Notes: generated by a model from the sequence alone, not told the origin. Shown: positions 12,471 to 26,482, counted from the first letter of the stretch. The stretch: 64,000 nucleotides of DNA from Anticarsia gemmatalis (GCF_050436995.1 NC_134758.1:5456001-5520000), one strand, 5' to 3'. Numbers and translations: made by a program.

Positions 12471-15160
12471 GTACTCGGAAGTACCTACACCACTATACGG
12501 TTAGGGATAATTAGGAATGTACAGTTGTACGCAAAACTGTCTTTGATGTCGAGTTTTGTTCGTTTCTGCCTATACGAGATTGTTAAGCAAATGTGCAAAA
12601 TGAATTAGGGTTCTATTTTACAATACGTTTGTAACTAGAAAAGCAATCTGTTCAAGTTTCGACAAATTCTTAACTTAATAAGGAATTCTTCTTACGAATT
12701 TCCCGGTTCTGGTTCAACTAAAACTGTCAATTTTATTAACAAGAAAGAAGAATGGTGAGAGTATTGAGAATATCGTCTTTGTGTTTAGAGAGCGAACAAT
12801 TTACTAGCTCGAACAAACATGTAAGAAAAGTTGATCAAATTACTAATCCCATGTTCCCATCGCACCATAGATTTGAGACATGACATAGACACTACCGTAT
12901 TGTAATACATTCAGTCTATTTATAAATTTCCCCCTATTTTACAAATTATACCATTGCGTTCTTATTTTGGTTACGTTTTTGAAAACAATACAAGATGACG
13001 TGGAACGGGTGAATATTTTATATGTAATGGGGTCGGTTTCAGAACTTTCAGATGTTACATTATGGTCTGTAGAAAATAGGTCAAATTGACAGCAGTCTAC
13101 AGAAAAAAAAACCTGCGGCTCTTTCGGCCATTTTCTGATTAAATTAACCGTTTTGTAAAATACATGACTGTTTCCAAATTGTTTATCGAAAACAATAAGT
13201 TAATAAAATAATAACGTCTAAACAAAGTTCGAGGTACAAATGTATAACAACATTGACCCGAACGGTCAGCTGAAAACACGATTCCCAAACCAACACACAC
13301 TGCCCCCTATACGATAATAGCGAAACTATATCGTCCGAAAAGAACCTTACCCTTTTCCACTTGAGGAAAAGCTGAGAAAATTCCCCTTATTAACGTATGT
13401 GAAAGCGCTGGCATCGTGTGTGTGCCGCGATACGAACCATCGACTTCTATAAGAACCACCGCGGGTATACTAGCGCCATCTCTTAGCGGATAGGCAAGTT
13501 ACTTTTACAAGGTATTTTTATGGGACGAATGCTACTAAAATAACACTGAATTGTTTTATGGTTAGTATTGTGATTCTTAAATTCCTACAGGTTGCTTGTA
13601 AGGCGCATGTTTACCTCTTAATTTTGTGGGTTTTTCCTTGCGATGAATAACAAAGTTGTTACCTGTAACAAAAAGGATTTTTATTAGAATTGTTATCTAG
13701 ATAATAGATAATGTAACGTAATGCAGGAAAATCGTAATGTATTCGGTTTGAATTTTAATGTGAGTTTAAAAGTTGTAATAAGGCAGCGTGATGCATTTGT
13801 TTTTTTTTAAGTCCAACACAATACTATTTTATAAACGCAAATTAATGGGTTAACTAGACAATCTTAATTTTTTCTAATAACGAGGCATTCTTTGCTCAAA
13901 AATGCGCATTAACAATAAGAACTTAAGTAAAACTTATATTTGTGCAATTGTGGCTGGTCATGTTAGTCTGAAGTGATCTTAGTACAATGATCTTCATAAT
14001 ACACAATAGTAATATACCAAAAAATATAAAAATAATACATCTTCACTCGACACGCGATACTCTTTGCCTACCCTCTTTAACCAAATCATGATAATACAAA
14101 AAAAAAACTTAAGCCCTATCCGTTTATTCGCTAGCGATATTCGATATCGTTCGGTTTGACATTTTCGCAAAATCGATAGCACCCCTTATTGGTAGCGAAA
14201 TGATTGAACATCCTATCGCGACATTTTTCTAATGGCGGCTCGTGTTTGAGACCCTTTTTCTTTGTAATGTAGTGTACACATAAGATGAGTTTTGTGTGCA
14301 TAATTTTAGAATGGAAAATGGCACTAAATTTTTTTTTGGAATATTTTTGTGATTTTTTTAACGACTTTTATTTAAATGTAGCAGTTGTATGGATGTATGT
14401 ACGTAAAATAATGAATCTAGAGTTAATAGATTATATTTTAAAGGTTAATCGAAAATAACACGACTTGGCTTTTCTTATGTGTAGCCCTAATTAAATCATA
14501 TTTTATTTTTAACAGGATACCAATTACAGTACTTACTATCCAATTAAAGACTTTATAGAATCTCTTATTTTTGAATCAGACACAATTTTTTGCAATTCAA
14601 ACAAAATATTACTATAACCAAAATAGACGAAATATAATTATACGCAAACATCTCATAAACTGAAGTGCTCATTATGAATGGTGAATCAGAACTAGTGACT
14701 CAGTGATTCTGAGAGAAAATCTGTTATTGCTACAATATTATAACGTTCTCTTAATCACTATAATTTTATACATTTTGTTTGCAAATAATGTTTTTGTTAA
14801 TGACTAGGTATAATTTTATACTTAGTTCGATGAACTGGAAGATTAAAGATGAATTTTAGCATTTTTATTCGCAGTTATTGTGAAATCCTTAAAAATTAAA
14901 CTATAATAATCTTATTACCTCTTCCTCAATTCGGGAGGAAACACTTTCCCAGCAGATGAACAGTATTGAGTAAAAAATCTTAATACGACCTATGCAAAGA
15001 AATTTCACCAATCAGACATTCAAACAACGAAATTCGATACACTTACATAACTTGCAGTTAGTACTTCATCAACAGTATTTCAATCAAACGTACTTATCGA
15101 AAACAAAACCTGCAGTGTAATTCCAGCGGAAGTTCGACAAGTGTGTTCGCGCCACAAGAC
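12471..15160. other. AT-rich intergenic DNA with a few mixed patches
   Basis: No gene is visible. Somewhat GC-richer patches lie at 13260-13500 and around 14220-14260; the latter has ATGGCGGC, a YY1/Pho-like core, at 14232-14239. Neither shows a reading frame or repeat. Confidence 0.5.
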
Positions 15161-15361
15161 CCCTTTTCTTTTTACATGTCGCAAGCTAACGACAATACGA
15201 AATCAATACCAACACCATCGATGCGAAAATCGTGAATAGCGAAGTGACACACACATGCAAAGCTTTGTGTGTGTGCGCGCAAATAATATGCACGCGAGTG
15301 TGAAGCGAAGACGTCCGTATGGTGACTATGAGTTTGTTCGATTGGGAATGTCTCGTTTGTG

Positions 15362-15413
15362 CAGTTCACTGTTTTTGTTTGTGGTGTAAAACTCTAAAAT
15401 ACGATTTTGTCAG
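15362..15413 (+). promoter_or_regulatory. Candidate promoter and short first exon
   Basis: TGCAGTTCACTG at 15360-15371 resembles an arthropod initiator (consensus TCAGTT), and about 45 bp later lies a very good donor, TGTCAG|GTATGAG, with the GT at 15414. The upstream 200 bp are GC-richer and carry an imperfect CACACACATG...TGTGTGTG hairpin at 15247-15275. This is the usual look of a short untranslated first exon, but no TATA box or downstream acceptor could be assigned. Confidence 0.18.
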
Positions 15414-16949
15414 GTATGAGGAAAGCATGTATAGCGGGCTTTTATATTTATAATTCATTTTCTGGAGTAATAAAAGAAGTAAAAGCAATATGGGAAGCGT
15501 TTGGATGGTTTTCACTATATTATTCACGAGCCTTGTAAAAAATATGAATTTTATTCTATAATTGGACGTTTGAGTAGATAAAGCTCCTTCCAGGTCTCAT
15601 TGACATAGATGGTCAAATAATATTACTGAGATATAATCCGAAGCCATAGCGGTATTGCAACGCATAAGTCTCGTTATGCATGATCAACTTTTTGAAAAGA
15701 GTATTTAAATGTCAAAGTTATTGATCCAAGTCTGATCATCTATCAAACTAATTCAGAACATAAATCACGCAAAAATCCATCTCACCAAAACGATGGTCAC
15801 CCGAAAAATTGGTAAAAAGAAAACGCATTAACACATATAGATGAATAGTCACACATGGCAAGGCCACGCACACATACACACCCACCCACCGACTGCCGAG
15901 GCCTTCCTTTAAAAACCGCCCCACACCCCCGGGAGTCCTTTGATAAGGAAATGCAGACATTTCAAGAAAAGCTAAGTATCGAATAAGCATTGAAAGGTAG
16001 TAGCGGTATTTACGAAAGGATGTCATAATACCAGCCTCAGATATAACTGTTATACAGATATGCTTTTAGGAGTTTATCTTACTGAGTTTTTTATTTGATT
16101 GGGGATCACGTTTTGGGGTGAAATATGCATACTATTGATGTTTGCTTTTGGTAATTCGGTCATGGATAATATTTTTGGCATTCATTTGGCAGACAATAGT
16201 GTTACAATTTCGATGCTTGGTGATCGTGATGAGGTGAGAAAAAGGTTTGGTTTATTCTCAATAGTAATAAAGTTAACGGAATACATGACGTTAGTAATAA
16301 CAATGTGGATCTAATCCTGGTAATACATTCATATTTTTTGTTTAAAATAATAGTTATTATCTATTATCTTATTGTATGTCACATTAATGAGTTTGATAGC
16401 GATATATTAAAGCAGTTAGTCTAATGGCTAGTCATGTTGGGATTCCAAAAGTATTTTTCATGATATATCAAAATGATCTAGAACTTTACGTAGGTAGACA
16501 ATAATGATAATGATGTCCTGATGATATACTTAGATAAAGCCTCACCAGTCTTATTATTTTACAAAAATACCAACTTATCAGATTTCATGGGAAATCCGAA
16601 TTTTATAACGAATTAGCATCACAATAACAAATTAATGAAGGAATTGGAATAAAATAAATTCAGAATAAATTAATATAGCGGAGTGTTAATGTGAGAATTG
16701 AATGAACTTTTAACAAATATATCTACAACGTATATTTGCATCAAATTACGGAATAACATCCCCTATAATTTATATAATAGAGCATCAAATCGTTTGAAAC
16801 TTCGACACCTATTATTAAGCTGCTAAATATACAGGATCAATTCTCAATCAACATAAAAACGACAGTTTCTCTCGAAATTATATTTATACGTAATCTTAAT
16901 GTGCCTAATGAATGCTAATCGCTTTCCGATTATTGTCCTTATCTAATTT
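15414..16949. other. Mostly AT-rich DNA with one C-rich patch
   Basis: A C-rich patch lies at 15860-15945 (CACACCCACCCACCGACTGC and CCGCCCCACACCCCCGGGAG). A plus-strand frame from about 16099 to 16311 includes ATGAG|GTGAGA near 16231, a strong donor-like word, but its translation is hydrophobic and unrecognised. No gene is claimed. Confidence 0.45.
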
Positions 16950-17340
16950 TATTCTAAAACATCGTCACCGCTAATTATAGCCACAAATAGCCGACTTTGA
17001 AGCCTTTGCTCCCCCATTGAAGCGGTTTAAATTCCAGTGAAAAGCCCCGAAGTGCGGCGAGATTTGCTAATAATCTCCCCTAGTAATTAAAACCCGCTTT
17101 TAATTGCTCCAAATGGCCACCTGTTGCGTTGTGTTGTCTCTTTTTCTCCAGCTTTCTCTTTCTAACGGAGGCTGTGCAAACGGCCCGTATCCGGATACCA
17201 GGGTATAATTGTCAGAAAATTCAATTTTGGAACCGGCTAATTGGGGGCAAATGAAATTGCCAGTACTGCCCTCTGTCGTTGCTTTGTTCGAAAGCCTTCG
17301 ACCGTGCTTTAATTGTTTGACGATGTTATGAGTTAATTTG
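16950..17340. promoter_or_regulatory. Conserved-looking non-coding island with homeodomain cores
   Basis: About 350 bp of balanced composition without an open frame. It contains CGCTAATTATAGC, GAAGCGGTTTAAATTCC, AGTAATTAAAACCCGC, TTTTAATTGCTCC and GGCTAATTGG. Repeated TAATTA/TTAATT cores interleaved with GC-rich words are the usual signature of insect developmental enhancers. Conservation cannot be tested here, so this is inference from composition and motif density. Confidence 0.45.
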
Positions 17341-17920
17341 ATTTTTTATTCGAGCCATGATGACAAGAATTGGGTGTGTTTGCAAATTTTATGAATAAAT
17401 TAATGATATTGATTTTATATATTTGTGAAATGAGATAGATTGTATCGACTTAAATATGGTATTTTAAATGTATTAGACTTTCTTAAAATTACCTTTTACT
17501 AGCGAATTCATTTCGCTATAATGGACATAAGTATATTATTACTTTACTGATACATTACTAGGATAACAATGTACCTAAATCAGTTACGACTTTGTTATTC
17601 TGATCGAAGGTGCTTGGTAGATGGTAAAGATTAAATGATAATTTCTTTTATATTGTGTTTAAATGATGTTTTCAAACAAAACACCATTTACAGATATCCA
17701 TTGTTTCTCTTCAACCCTTTCTTAACACCATTTAGCTTTTTTTGTACACCGCACCTCGTTTACCAAATTAATACGATATTAAATGTTCTAGCAATCCATC
17801 ACAGCAATCTAAACAATCAAAAATTGTTATAATACTAGAAAATTGTTCGAATCAAATTATCCGGCTATTATCAACCCCTTTCTTTAATTACCTACATAAT
17901 GTTTGTACTGGATTTGTACA
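17341..17920. other. AT-rich spacer
   Basis: Nothing recognisable. The open frame at 17635-17832 is hydrophobic and AT-driven. Confidence 0.6.
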
Positions 17921-18005
17921 CTGCCCGGCCAATTATTGTAATCGGGCCCGGTCAATTTCAAATACAGCTAGAATGATTAAAGTTGATTAACGGCAATTTC
18001 GTATA
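17921..18005. promoter_or_regulatory. Second compact conserved-looking element
   Basis: An 85-bp patch with GCCCGGCCAATTATTGTAAT, CGGGCCCGGTC, then AAAGTTGATTAACGGC. CCAATTATTG and ATTAAC are homeodomain-type sites, and GGGCCC is a local palindrome. It lies 600 bp beyond the previous island and probably belongs to the same regulatory cluster. Confidence 0.35.
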
Positions 18006-21000
18006 CTTGTTATATTATGATTATTTCACTTATTAATATATAATGCTAGTTATTATTAAGGTATGTTTTGTTTTGTTAATGGTCCATTATGTGTGATTAC
18101 GGTTTCGTTCTCTATTTTTGTTCGAGTGTTATTAAGTTTGGATGTATGTGAATGGATAGTCTATTTACTATGATTAGAGAAAGATGATTAATGTTGTGTT
18201 TGTTATATTGTTATTATTATAAGTATTGTACCGAATAATATTTATTATTTAAACTAGGTTTGTTTAACGCGTAAACCCCTGCCTATAAATTCTTTATAAG
18301 ATATTTTTTTTGTTTGGAAAAATATATAAAATAATGTTTTAATTTATACGCAATCAAGTTAATTTAATTTGTTTTTAAGTATTAAATAATAAGTTTATAG
18401 TTTTTGCGTAAATTAATATGGTGTTTAACAAATATTTTGCAAATAAATATTAGTAATGCTGTTAATTAGGCAATTTTAAGAGATTTTATTTTCTTTAAAT
18501 GTAAATAGGTTTCCGTTGTAAAAATATTTATGATCATGTCTTTATAATGAATTCAGTTCAACAAAAATACCAAAATAACTCAGTGACAGATACAAAATAA
18601 CTAAAACGAATAAAAACCCACGAAATAAAGCCTTTTGTGTTGACATGAAACTTTCTGGAATCCATTTATATTGTTTTGATTAATTAATTACTTAGAAATC
18701 AATAAAAACGACGTTCGACCGGTCTCACACTGAGAACGTAAAGTTTGGTCGAGTTATTAACATAAATATTTTAATTGCCCAATATCACTGTTAAATGATA
18801 ATAGGCTATATTGTTCGGCTACAAATGTATAGCTGTAATATATAGCCGTGCTGTTTTATCACCCATTAATGTTGCCAATGGAGATATTTTAAATTGAGAT
18901 GTTGCTTTAAACTAGTTGCCAAATTATCGATATCTTTTACTGTCAATATGGAGACGAGAGTTTCATTTGTTTTTTTTGTCAAAATGTCAACGTAAAAAAA
19001 ATATTCAATAAAATTGCTCAATAGTCAAAAGTTGAAGGCTGATTTTTAATTTCAAAATTGTTTGAAATTAGAGTGGAACTAAATATAATTATTAAACTTG
19101 TCAGAGAATCATCTTCTGTCGAATCTTAATTCAGCTTTTTGTTTTTATGGGAGTTCTTCAAGGGTGTGTATTAGTTCATAGTGCTACTGGTTTTAAAAGA
19201 AAACAAAAACAAATAATAAAAATTCCAACGAAACGATTGTATGATAGATCAGTGTGACAGACTTTCACTGTCGCATAGCTCATAAACATCGGTAGTGAAT
19301 AATTACATAAGTGCCACGTGGAGACGCCAGAGGTCGCTTCAATAAAATTGTCAATGCTAATTCGAAGGCGAGTCTAAAAAATGTAAATTTCGAACTAAGA
19401 AAACACGTGTAAATCAAACAATCAATGGTCCTACTTCCATATATTGTGATACGAAAGTTTTGAATATTTGATAACTAATTAACCGTTAACTTTAGAATAG
19501 ATAAAGCAAATTTCGAAAGAGTTATAATATAACAACGGACTAGCTTTACCAAAAAAAGTTAATAACTATGAAATTAATGCATAAAATAAAGCCTGGTTTT
19601 AGATTTACTTGTATTAGTATTTATTTCGATAAATACGATATTGTAAAGCAGTTTCTTATTCTTATGCCCCCTATTTATAAATATGTATAATGTAGAGTTA
19701 GAACTCTATCATCAAAATTGCACAAGTTTGATAAAACTGGTATTTTTTTGTAGAATTAGGGTCTATCTTTATATTGACTCTAGTCGCTAAAAAGTAAGAA
19801 TGATGCTTTCTTAACAGGTACAAACTTTGTGCAGTCATACCCCAAAATGGTACAATCGGTAGTCAAATTTCACGCGGGTACAGTTGCGAACAAAGCACTA
19901 CAATACATACAAGAGAGACAGAAGCGGGTTAGAATGGTAATAGTAAAATCGTCGATAGGCCATAGGCCTCGGGTTTAATGGAGGTTTCGTCGAAGCTAAC
20001 TCGATGCCACGCAATTACGGTTGGAGACGCTTTCGCGCAAATGGACGACCCACGACACTACTGTGACATACGGATGTCAATTCTGACGAGCGTTGGACTT
20101 AATGCATGGTCTTGGATGTTAAAACAATTCTCTACAGAGGTTTTGAAAACAACGTACTTTTTAGAATCAATTTATGCTTATTTTCTTATGATTTGTATTT
20201 GTAAAGTTTCGTTCCTCACATATTAATTCAAAGTTCGAAGACACGTAGGATGTATTAGTATTAAAGGAGCTTCTTTCTAACAAAGTGAAATTATCATGTC
20301 AAACACACTGAGTCACCTCTGTTTTGCTTCACTTTCTATAGACGATTACCCAGTTTCGTAAGAAACGACAGCCGTTTTGATTGTCAGTCAACTTACTTCA
20401 ACCCTAGCCATTTGGACATTTGTCGCATAATAATAATATCCACAATTACGGACAGACAACCTTTCATGTTGTCCGATCCTCACGCCCGTACATACCAAAA
20501 TGATAACCATTCACCGCATACATTATTGAAACGATTTTGGCGTTAATTCTCTTACTAGTAATGTCGTTTTCATTTTGCACTCGCTGCTAACAAGTAAAAG
20601 CGTCTAATGACATGCTCGAATGATCATAGCGAGGGACGGACAGGGACGTCTTCGAATGACACGCATGAGGCGACACGTTCCTCGTTTTTACACCATACTT
20701 AATAGCAACCGAGGAGGGAAATGTGTGTAATTGTTTTCCAACTATACGTTTGAAAGTCGGCGAACATATCGTCGGCAGCAAGGATTTAATCACAGTGTGA
20801 GCGGACAACTAAGCGTGACAACGAATGCAACGTTTTGTCATCAGACATCACTGTCATTACATCAGTTTATTTGATATATAATTTTGTGGTGATTTTACAA
20901 ACTAAAATGGAGCGGCGAAACGCCCAGGTTCTTTTGAGAAGTCATGCATGTGAACATATTGGGTAATAATTTGATGTAAATGTATCACATTAAATACTAG

Positions 21001-21311
21001 AACGGAATTATAACCTTGTGCCGTGAGGATATTATGAAGGTCAATATCGAAAGAGCATTATACGGATACGTTGTTGTTTGAGACCTCTATTATGATCTAG
21101 ATCCAAACGTTATAAATATGCCTTTGTTTCAATCGTAGACATTATTGGTTGTGAATAAAACTTTCAAAAATCCCTCCAAGTATTGCTTTTTGAAAATGGA
21201 TTTTCGTAATATGTTTCTTTTAATTGTTTACTTAAATTAATAGTTAATCAATTGAAAAAGGAAAAACAGGTTAACTTTTCCAAATATAAAAATAATGAAT
21301 ATGTTAAAAAC
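18006..21311. other. Intergenic DNA, AT-rich then mixed
   Basis: 18.0-19.8 kb is AT-rich with an E-box CCACGTGG at 19314-19321. From 19.84 kb onward the composition is more balanced (19840-20110, 20310-20560, 20590-20830) without domains or repeats. The frames at 19978-20226 and 20587-20808 resemble nothing known. Confidence 0.5.
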
Positions 21312-21327
21312 CTGATGAATTCATCAG
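21312..21327. repeat. 16-bp perfect palindrome
   Basis: CTGATGAATTCATCAG is exactly self-complementary. It could be a dimer binding site or a cruciform stem. No duplicate was found in the window. Confidence 0.5.
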
Positions 21328-21860
21328 ATACGAAAAGCAGGGGTTCATGTCAGCGCAATCTAACGAGCCAATAGGTGAAGCCTCCAAAATATCGTTGCGT
21401 GTGAGTTATGTATTCTATGATTTGTGTCAGCATGTAAGGTGCTGCCACCCAAAACACCGAATAGAACACATGTTTCGATGTTCTAAGGCTTTGCTAGAAA
21501 GATTGCTCGGAAGATTGGCTTGCAAATCCGAAATGGCAAATGCCTCACGACACGAGAATTCCTACAATACAGAAAATAATTTATACAAATACTTTAGTAA
21601 AGATTTTCCTCATGGTAAAATAACAGTAGATAGGCATTGTCATTGTCAGTCATTAAAATTCTCCGCACTATTTTTAATAGGCACTTACATACCTAAGTGT
21701 GTTGATATATTCTAAATCATGAGCTCACGTGAATATTTAAAGGCTCTTAAAATTCCCAACGGCAGCGTCAATAATTCCGTATCTTGGTCGAATATCGATA
21801 TATTATATCGACTCTTGTTATTCTGCACAAATAAAATAAAGCGTTTATTAGGATTCGCGT
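21328..21860. other. Intergenic DNA with a 122-codon open frame
   Basis: The plus-strand frame 21347-21715 is the longest in the window but looks non-coding: it is Cys/His/Lys-rich with no repeated spacing, no domain and no supporting splice pattern. A frame of this length is expected by chance in 64 kb. Confidence 0.5.
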
Positions 21861-22210
21861 CGTGGTTCTGTTTCGGCGACTCGCTATTGTTTCTGTGAGG
21901 CTATCAATCACCTATAGTTCGGGGCCCAGGCCATCGGGGGCCAGAGAGACCGCGCGGGGGACGCGAATAACGGTTATTGAAATGAGACGAGGCCCCCGCT
22001 TTTTTCCAAATTTAAATTTTGATAAGGCAAGTCCCTGTTTTGCTCTAACTCTGTCCTCGTTTGGTGAGGGTGGCTTTTTTGTTCCTCGACGACGGCTTTG
22101 TGTTTTTGTTTTAGTGTTTGAATCGAGTTTATTATTGGGTAATACAAGGTTCTCGGACGGAGCCTCTTCACTCACCTTTCGAAAGCTCGCATTGTTTATA
22201 ATGTAATTCG
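21861..22210. promoter_or_regulatory. GC-rich conserved-looking island
   Basis: The first 130 bp are strongly GC-rich (GGGGCCCAGGCCATCGGGGG, CCGCGCGGGGGACGCG, CGAGGCCCCCGC). The rest is balanced. Frames are open on both strands here (21862-22206 plus, 22175-21912 minus), which reflects composition rather than coding. The minus-strand product is Lys/Arg/Pro-rich and the plus product Phe/Arg-rich. Regulatory function is the better guess. Confidence 0.35.
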
Positions 22211-24958
22211 TTGCGAATTTTTTAGCTTAATGTTTAATTAATTCTTTCTTTAGAAGTCACAATCGCGTATTTTTATAGCTCATGGTTTTATAACATGTTT
22301 AAATATTATTATAGCCCTATGCTACATTCTAAAAGTGCGACTAAACCACCTCGATACAGCAATTAACGCGCCGGATGTGTACGTAATATAAATCATATCA
22401 TTCGCACAAAAAATGTTCTATATTATATTGTCTCAATCGCGCTCCGTTGTTAATTCGTTTTACACCAGTAAAAGTGCGTCGACACAATTCCAAATATTCG
22501 GTTATAGGTTTTTGCCGAGCGAGCCGGCCACGCCGCTTGAATACGTTATACGAACCAGAATAAAGCCGAATTAACATATCCCGAAACTCCACTCTCGATT
22601 CGGACTTTTTTGTTATGTAAAATTTTAACTCTCCGTCCTTAAATTGCTGTTTAGAGAAATGGACGACGCATTGACACCTACGTTATACGACTCGAGATTT
22701 TTTCAACGTAAAGTCCTATTATTTGATACGTCTCATCGATATTCATGGGACGGGAGAGTTGTAAAATGCAATAAAACACAATTTTTATATGTTATGTTTA
22801 GACAGTGTCCGAGAGATGATAACGAAACCTGTAGGCCAGTCGATATTGTAGGACCGGATATCGCCGGCCATTCACAAAAAACCAACACGCACACATGCTC
22901 GCAGCGTGACGTGTTTACACGTAGTGTTGTGACACACACGCACGGCCGGTCACCACAGTTCATTCATAAGGAATAGTGCCTTTTACAGCGGCAACAAAAT
23001 AGTGGTCAGCCATGCGATGGAATATTTGTTAACTAGAGTTTGTCCAATCCAATGAACATTATGACCATTTCAAATATATTAGTAACAGTGGGAGGTAAAC
23101 CTAATAGGTAACGATTGTAATCATACGCTCATCTTAACTTATTGTGGACGATATGTCTTTTTAAAATTACTTTAATATTATATGGAGATAAGCTGTTTAA
23201 GCGCGTTAAAGTAAATACGGTTGGTTGGTGTAGTTTAATATAAATCTACAAATCACGTCTAGTCTTATCCAAAATATGAACAGAACAATTTTTAGAAGTA
23301 TAGAAAATATAATCTATAAAATTTAATTACTATAATGCAACACTTGTTATTCATTTGTTTTTGTAGTCACCAATAGGATGTAATCTCTTACAGATTGCGA
23401 TTTCGGTACGTTGTCTACGAAAATAATTCTTTAATATGTTGTCCAGAATTGTCTGCTGCATAAGACTAATCACATGTTTGTCATAGTTGCGAAATAATTA
23501 ATATTGTAATAACGTTTCAGTAGCCACACAAGCCTTCAGCAAAATAAACAGCGCAGTAAGACATAAAGGTGAGCATTACAAAGCCCCGCCTAGTACACCC
23601 TAGCATGTCGAGATAGAATGACTCATTGGAGTTTAATCCAGCCTCATAAAAATGTCGCTGTTGCCTTTATAGTTCCGTTCTATTTCACTGGACCGTTGAC
23701 ATCAACATCCAGTATCGACAGAACTCGTTTTCACATCACGTGTTAATTAATTCATATGTAGGCGTCTTGCCACCATTATCGATAGAATTATGTGGTAGCC
23801 CTATACTTTATTACCACTATTCGTCTTGTCAGAAAAAAATGATAAAGATGTTTTGTGTGACTCGTGCGTGATTTTATAAGATTTCCGTTTTTAATTAACA
23901 TAATATGGCTATTAAGTTCGATATCGGTAAAATGCTTTCCAAATATTGTGTGTTGGAGATATTTATGTTGGATGGTTTTGTTTATTACACCATGAGCTTA
24001 GTGGTGACGTGAATGCAAGTAAATTATGAAAGAGAGATAAAATATATCGAGTGTTCAGTCACTACAGCCTAAACAAAATAAATGCAGACTTTTGTTGTAG
24101 TCATTGTAGAACATCACTAGCCCTACGATGCAACAAGTCCATTTTTCCCCGTACCACGATACTCGTGCGTTTACGTTATCGAACGTGCCAATAGGCCGTA
24201 ACCATAGCAACTGCGACAGTTTCGATAGAAATAAGTCTATCATAATATTTATAAACTCTCGCTTTAAAAACTGTGTGTGGGAGGACCAAGTATTTAAGAA
24301 ACGCTTAGGTATTTCTATTATCATAATCTATTACATAAAATAAAATAATAAAGTCACATTCCTTTCCACTTTCTTGAATAGCAAAAATACGATTCCTTTG
24401 AAAAATACGTTCCCAACAATGTATGTTAATGTGCCTTTAACTTGTAAACAAGTGAATATGGTGTAGCGTAAAGCACATCATAAAAGGTAGAGCATTACTT
24501 CATAGAGCGTAGACGATTTGTTTCTAAGGCTTTAAAGTCGGTAGCGGGCTACTTTGTTGACTTACCGGATTGAGATGTTCGTGCTTTGTGGAAGAAACAA
24601 ATTAGTCGAAGCTTGGAAGTTAAACATGGTTGAATGTTAGTGTCAGTATTTTTTTATGGTTGCGACTCGGTACTAACGTTCAACTTATTATTTAACTTAG
24701 TATAACTACATACCCTATATTTCTTTGTGGGAATACGCTTTTATAGAAAAAGTTTGCATTAATTTATTGAACAATTCCTATGTAATTTCTTGCGATTAAT
24801 CGGGCCTAAATGCAGATACTTTAAACTGCATCTTCATTTGTAAAGTGTTGGTCTCAATCACGGTCTTTTTTTGTAAACTATAGGTGCTGCGGTTTTTAAA
24901 GTAAATTTATTTATGACTAGGTATAGTTTTGGGATTTAAGTCTTATTTAGAGAATTTT
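22211..24958. other. Intergenic DNA with GT/CA-rich patch
   Basis: Mixed composition to about 23.0 kb, then AT-rich. 22880-22950 is CA/GT-rich (CAACACGCACACATGC, GTGACACACACGCACGG). A 110-codon frame at 22644-22976 covers this patch and has no recognised domain. 23560-23730 and 24120-24200 are slightly GC-richer. No transposon ends were seen. Confidence 0.5.
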
Positions 24959-25045
24959 ATACATACATACATACGTACATAAAATCACACCTTCTTTAAA
25001 AGGGGTAGACAGAGACCAGAGAACGAAATTTAAGCGACCAGGGAA
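24959..25045 (+). mobile_element. Diverged lepidopteran repeat with ACATACAT head
   Basis: ATACATACATACATACGTAC, then ATAAAATCACACC, then AGGGGTAGACAGAGACC. The order (CATA microsatellite, AAAATCACGCC, GAGGGGTAGGCAGAGAC) matches a widespread dispersed repeat of moths and butterflies. The microsatellite is probably part of the element rather than independent. The copy is short and diverged. The exact class is not certain to me. Confidence 0.5.
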
Positions 25046-26482
25046 TTTCATGTTGTTACTAATTTACGGTGTATACCAATAGACAAGCGTCTTATAACAA
25101 AGTTGACTTCTAGAATAGACCCGATTAAAAAGAAAGTTTATGGTATATTCTACAAACTCAAACGTTGCCTAGCTAAATAAAATGTACATTATCGTAGAAA
25201 ATTACTTGGTTATAGCCGTGTTACAATGGATGATGGCTGAAATATGCAAAGTGGAATTCAAGCGTGGGACGATCGCTCTTAAATGAGGTAAAAATAGCCT
25301 TTTTGTGTAAGTAACGATGTATTCACATTCGATATCAGAGATTCATCACGTAAATGTAATGAATCAGGAAAGTGAACCTCGAAAATATTATTTTTCTTTG
25401 CTTTGTTCAATCATTTTGTCTGTTTTTTTACATTTAATAAACCTTTACTTTTTTAAGGTGTGTACTTGTGTAGCTATGTCGGAATCTCTGATTACTCATG
25501 TTAAAATTGAACAACGAGATAAAAACACTTCAAGAATTACTTTCGTGTTCGAAAGAACTTATACCGTAATCCATTAAAATTTTGAGACCAAATCTAAGCA
25601 AACAATTTTTTGACGTTCCTTGTTCCTGGTACATTAATCTTATCAAGTAAATAACATAAGATAAATCAAAAACTTTAAGATCCCAACATCACTCCATACA
25701 TCGGTGTTCGACGAGGTAATTATATGCCGCTTATTTGTCAATCCGTCGCAATCTTTGAAATTAAGCAATTTAAAATTTGGCATACCTAAGAAACTTGTTC
25801 GTCCACACCCATTCAGATTGGCCGAATATTTCCGCTGCAGTGTATCTGATATAATATACATATTAATTTATTAATAAACTAGATATTAAAATCTTAATAT
25901 GGTTTGATTGTTGCGAAAGTCAGAGGATGTCAGAACTAGAATTATAACTGTTGAAGTTGATGACGCAGTGTTTTGGCAACAACAGGTCTTAGTAATCCAG
26001 TTTGAATTATCAGATCCCTTTCATCTAATTTTAGATTTATAATGCATACTTTGTAAAAAGCAGATAAATTCGATATTTTTTGTCGACAAAATAATGTTAG
26101 TATACTATACTATGGTTATGACAGTTGCTTTTCGGATTCAAAAGTGCCCTGTGGCAAAGATTAATCGTTTATAAAAACACTATTTAAAAAAGTGGAGCCT
26201 ATATTTTAAATATAAAAAGACATAATGAATGTAAGTCGCGTGTTCCAATTAAGGCAGTGCGATAATTCGCAGCATCGTGTTTAAAGTGGACGTGATGGAC
26301 TAATCCTAGTACACGCCGAGGGCGGGTTGTAAATTACTCGATCGCTACACAACAGAGACAAAGCAAAGGGCTTATTCTCAGTTTAAATGCAACAGCTGAA
26401 ACAACAAATTGTTGCTTTTAAAGTTTGTTGGGTGATTTCATAATATTATCAATTTTATTCGAGATTTTATGTAGTGTAGTGT
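25046..26482. other. AT-rich intergenic DNA
   Basis: No gene is visible. A small GC-richer patch at 26300-26350 (GTACACGCCGAGGGCGGG) stands alone. The frames at 25317-25577 and 25643-25861 are unrecognised. Confidence 0.55.

Noticed and set aside
16099..16314. Frame with ATGAG|GTGAGA as a spliced exon
   Set aside because: The donor word is good but the upstream acceptor has a weak pyrimidine tract and the hydrophobic product is unrecognised.
21347..21715. Longest open frame (122 codons) as a gene
   Set aside because: No recognisable domain, composition follows the DNA, no splice or start context. A frame of this length is expected by chance in 64 kb.
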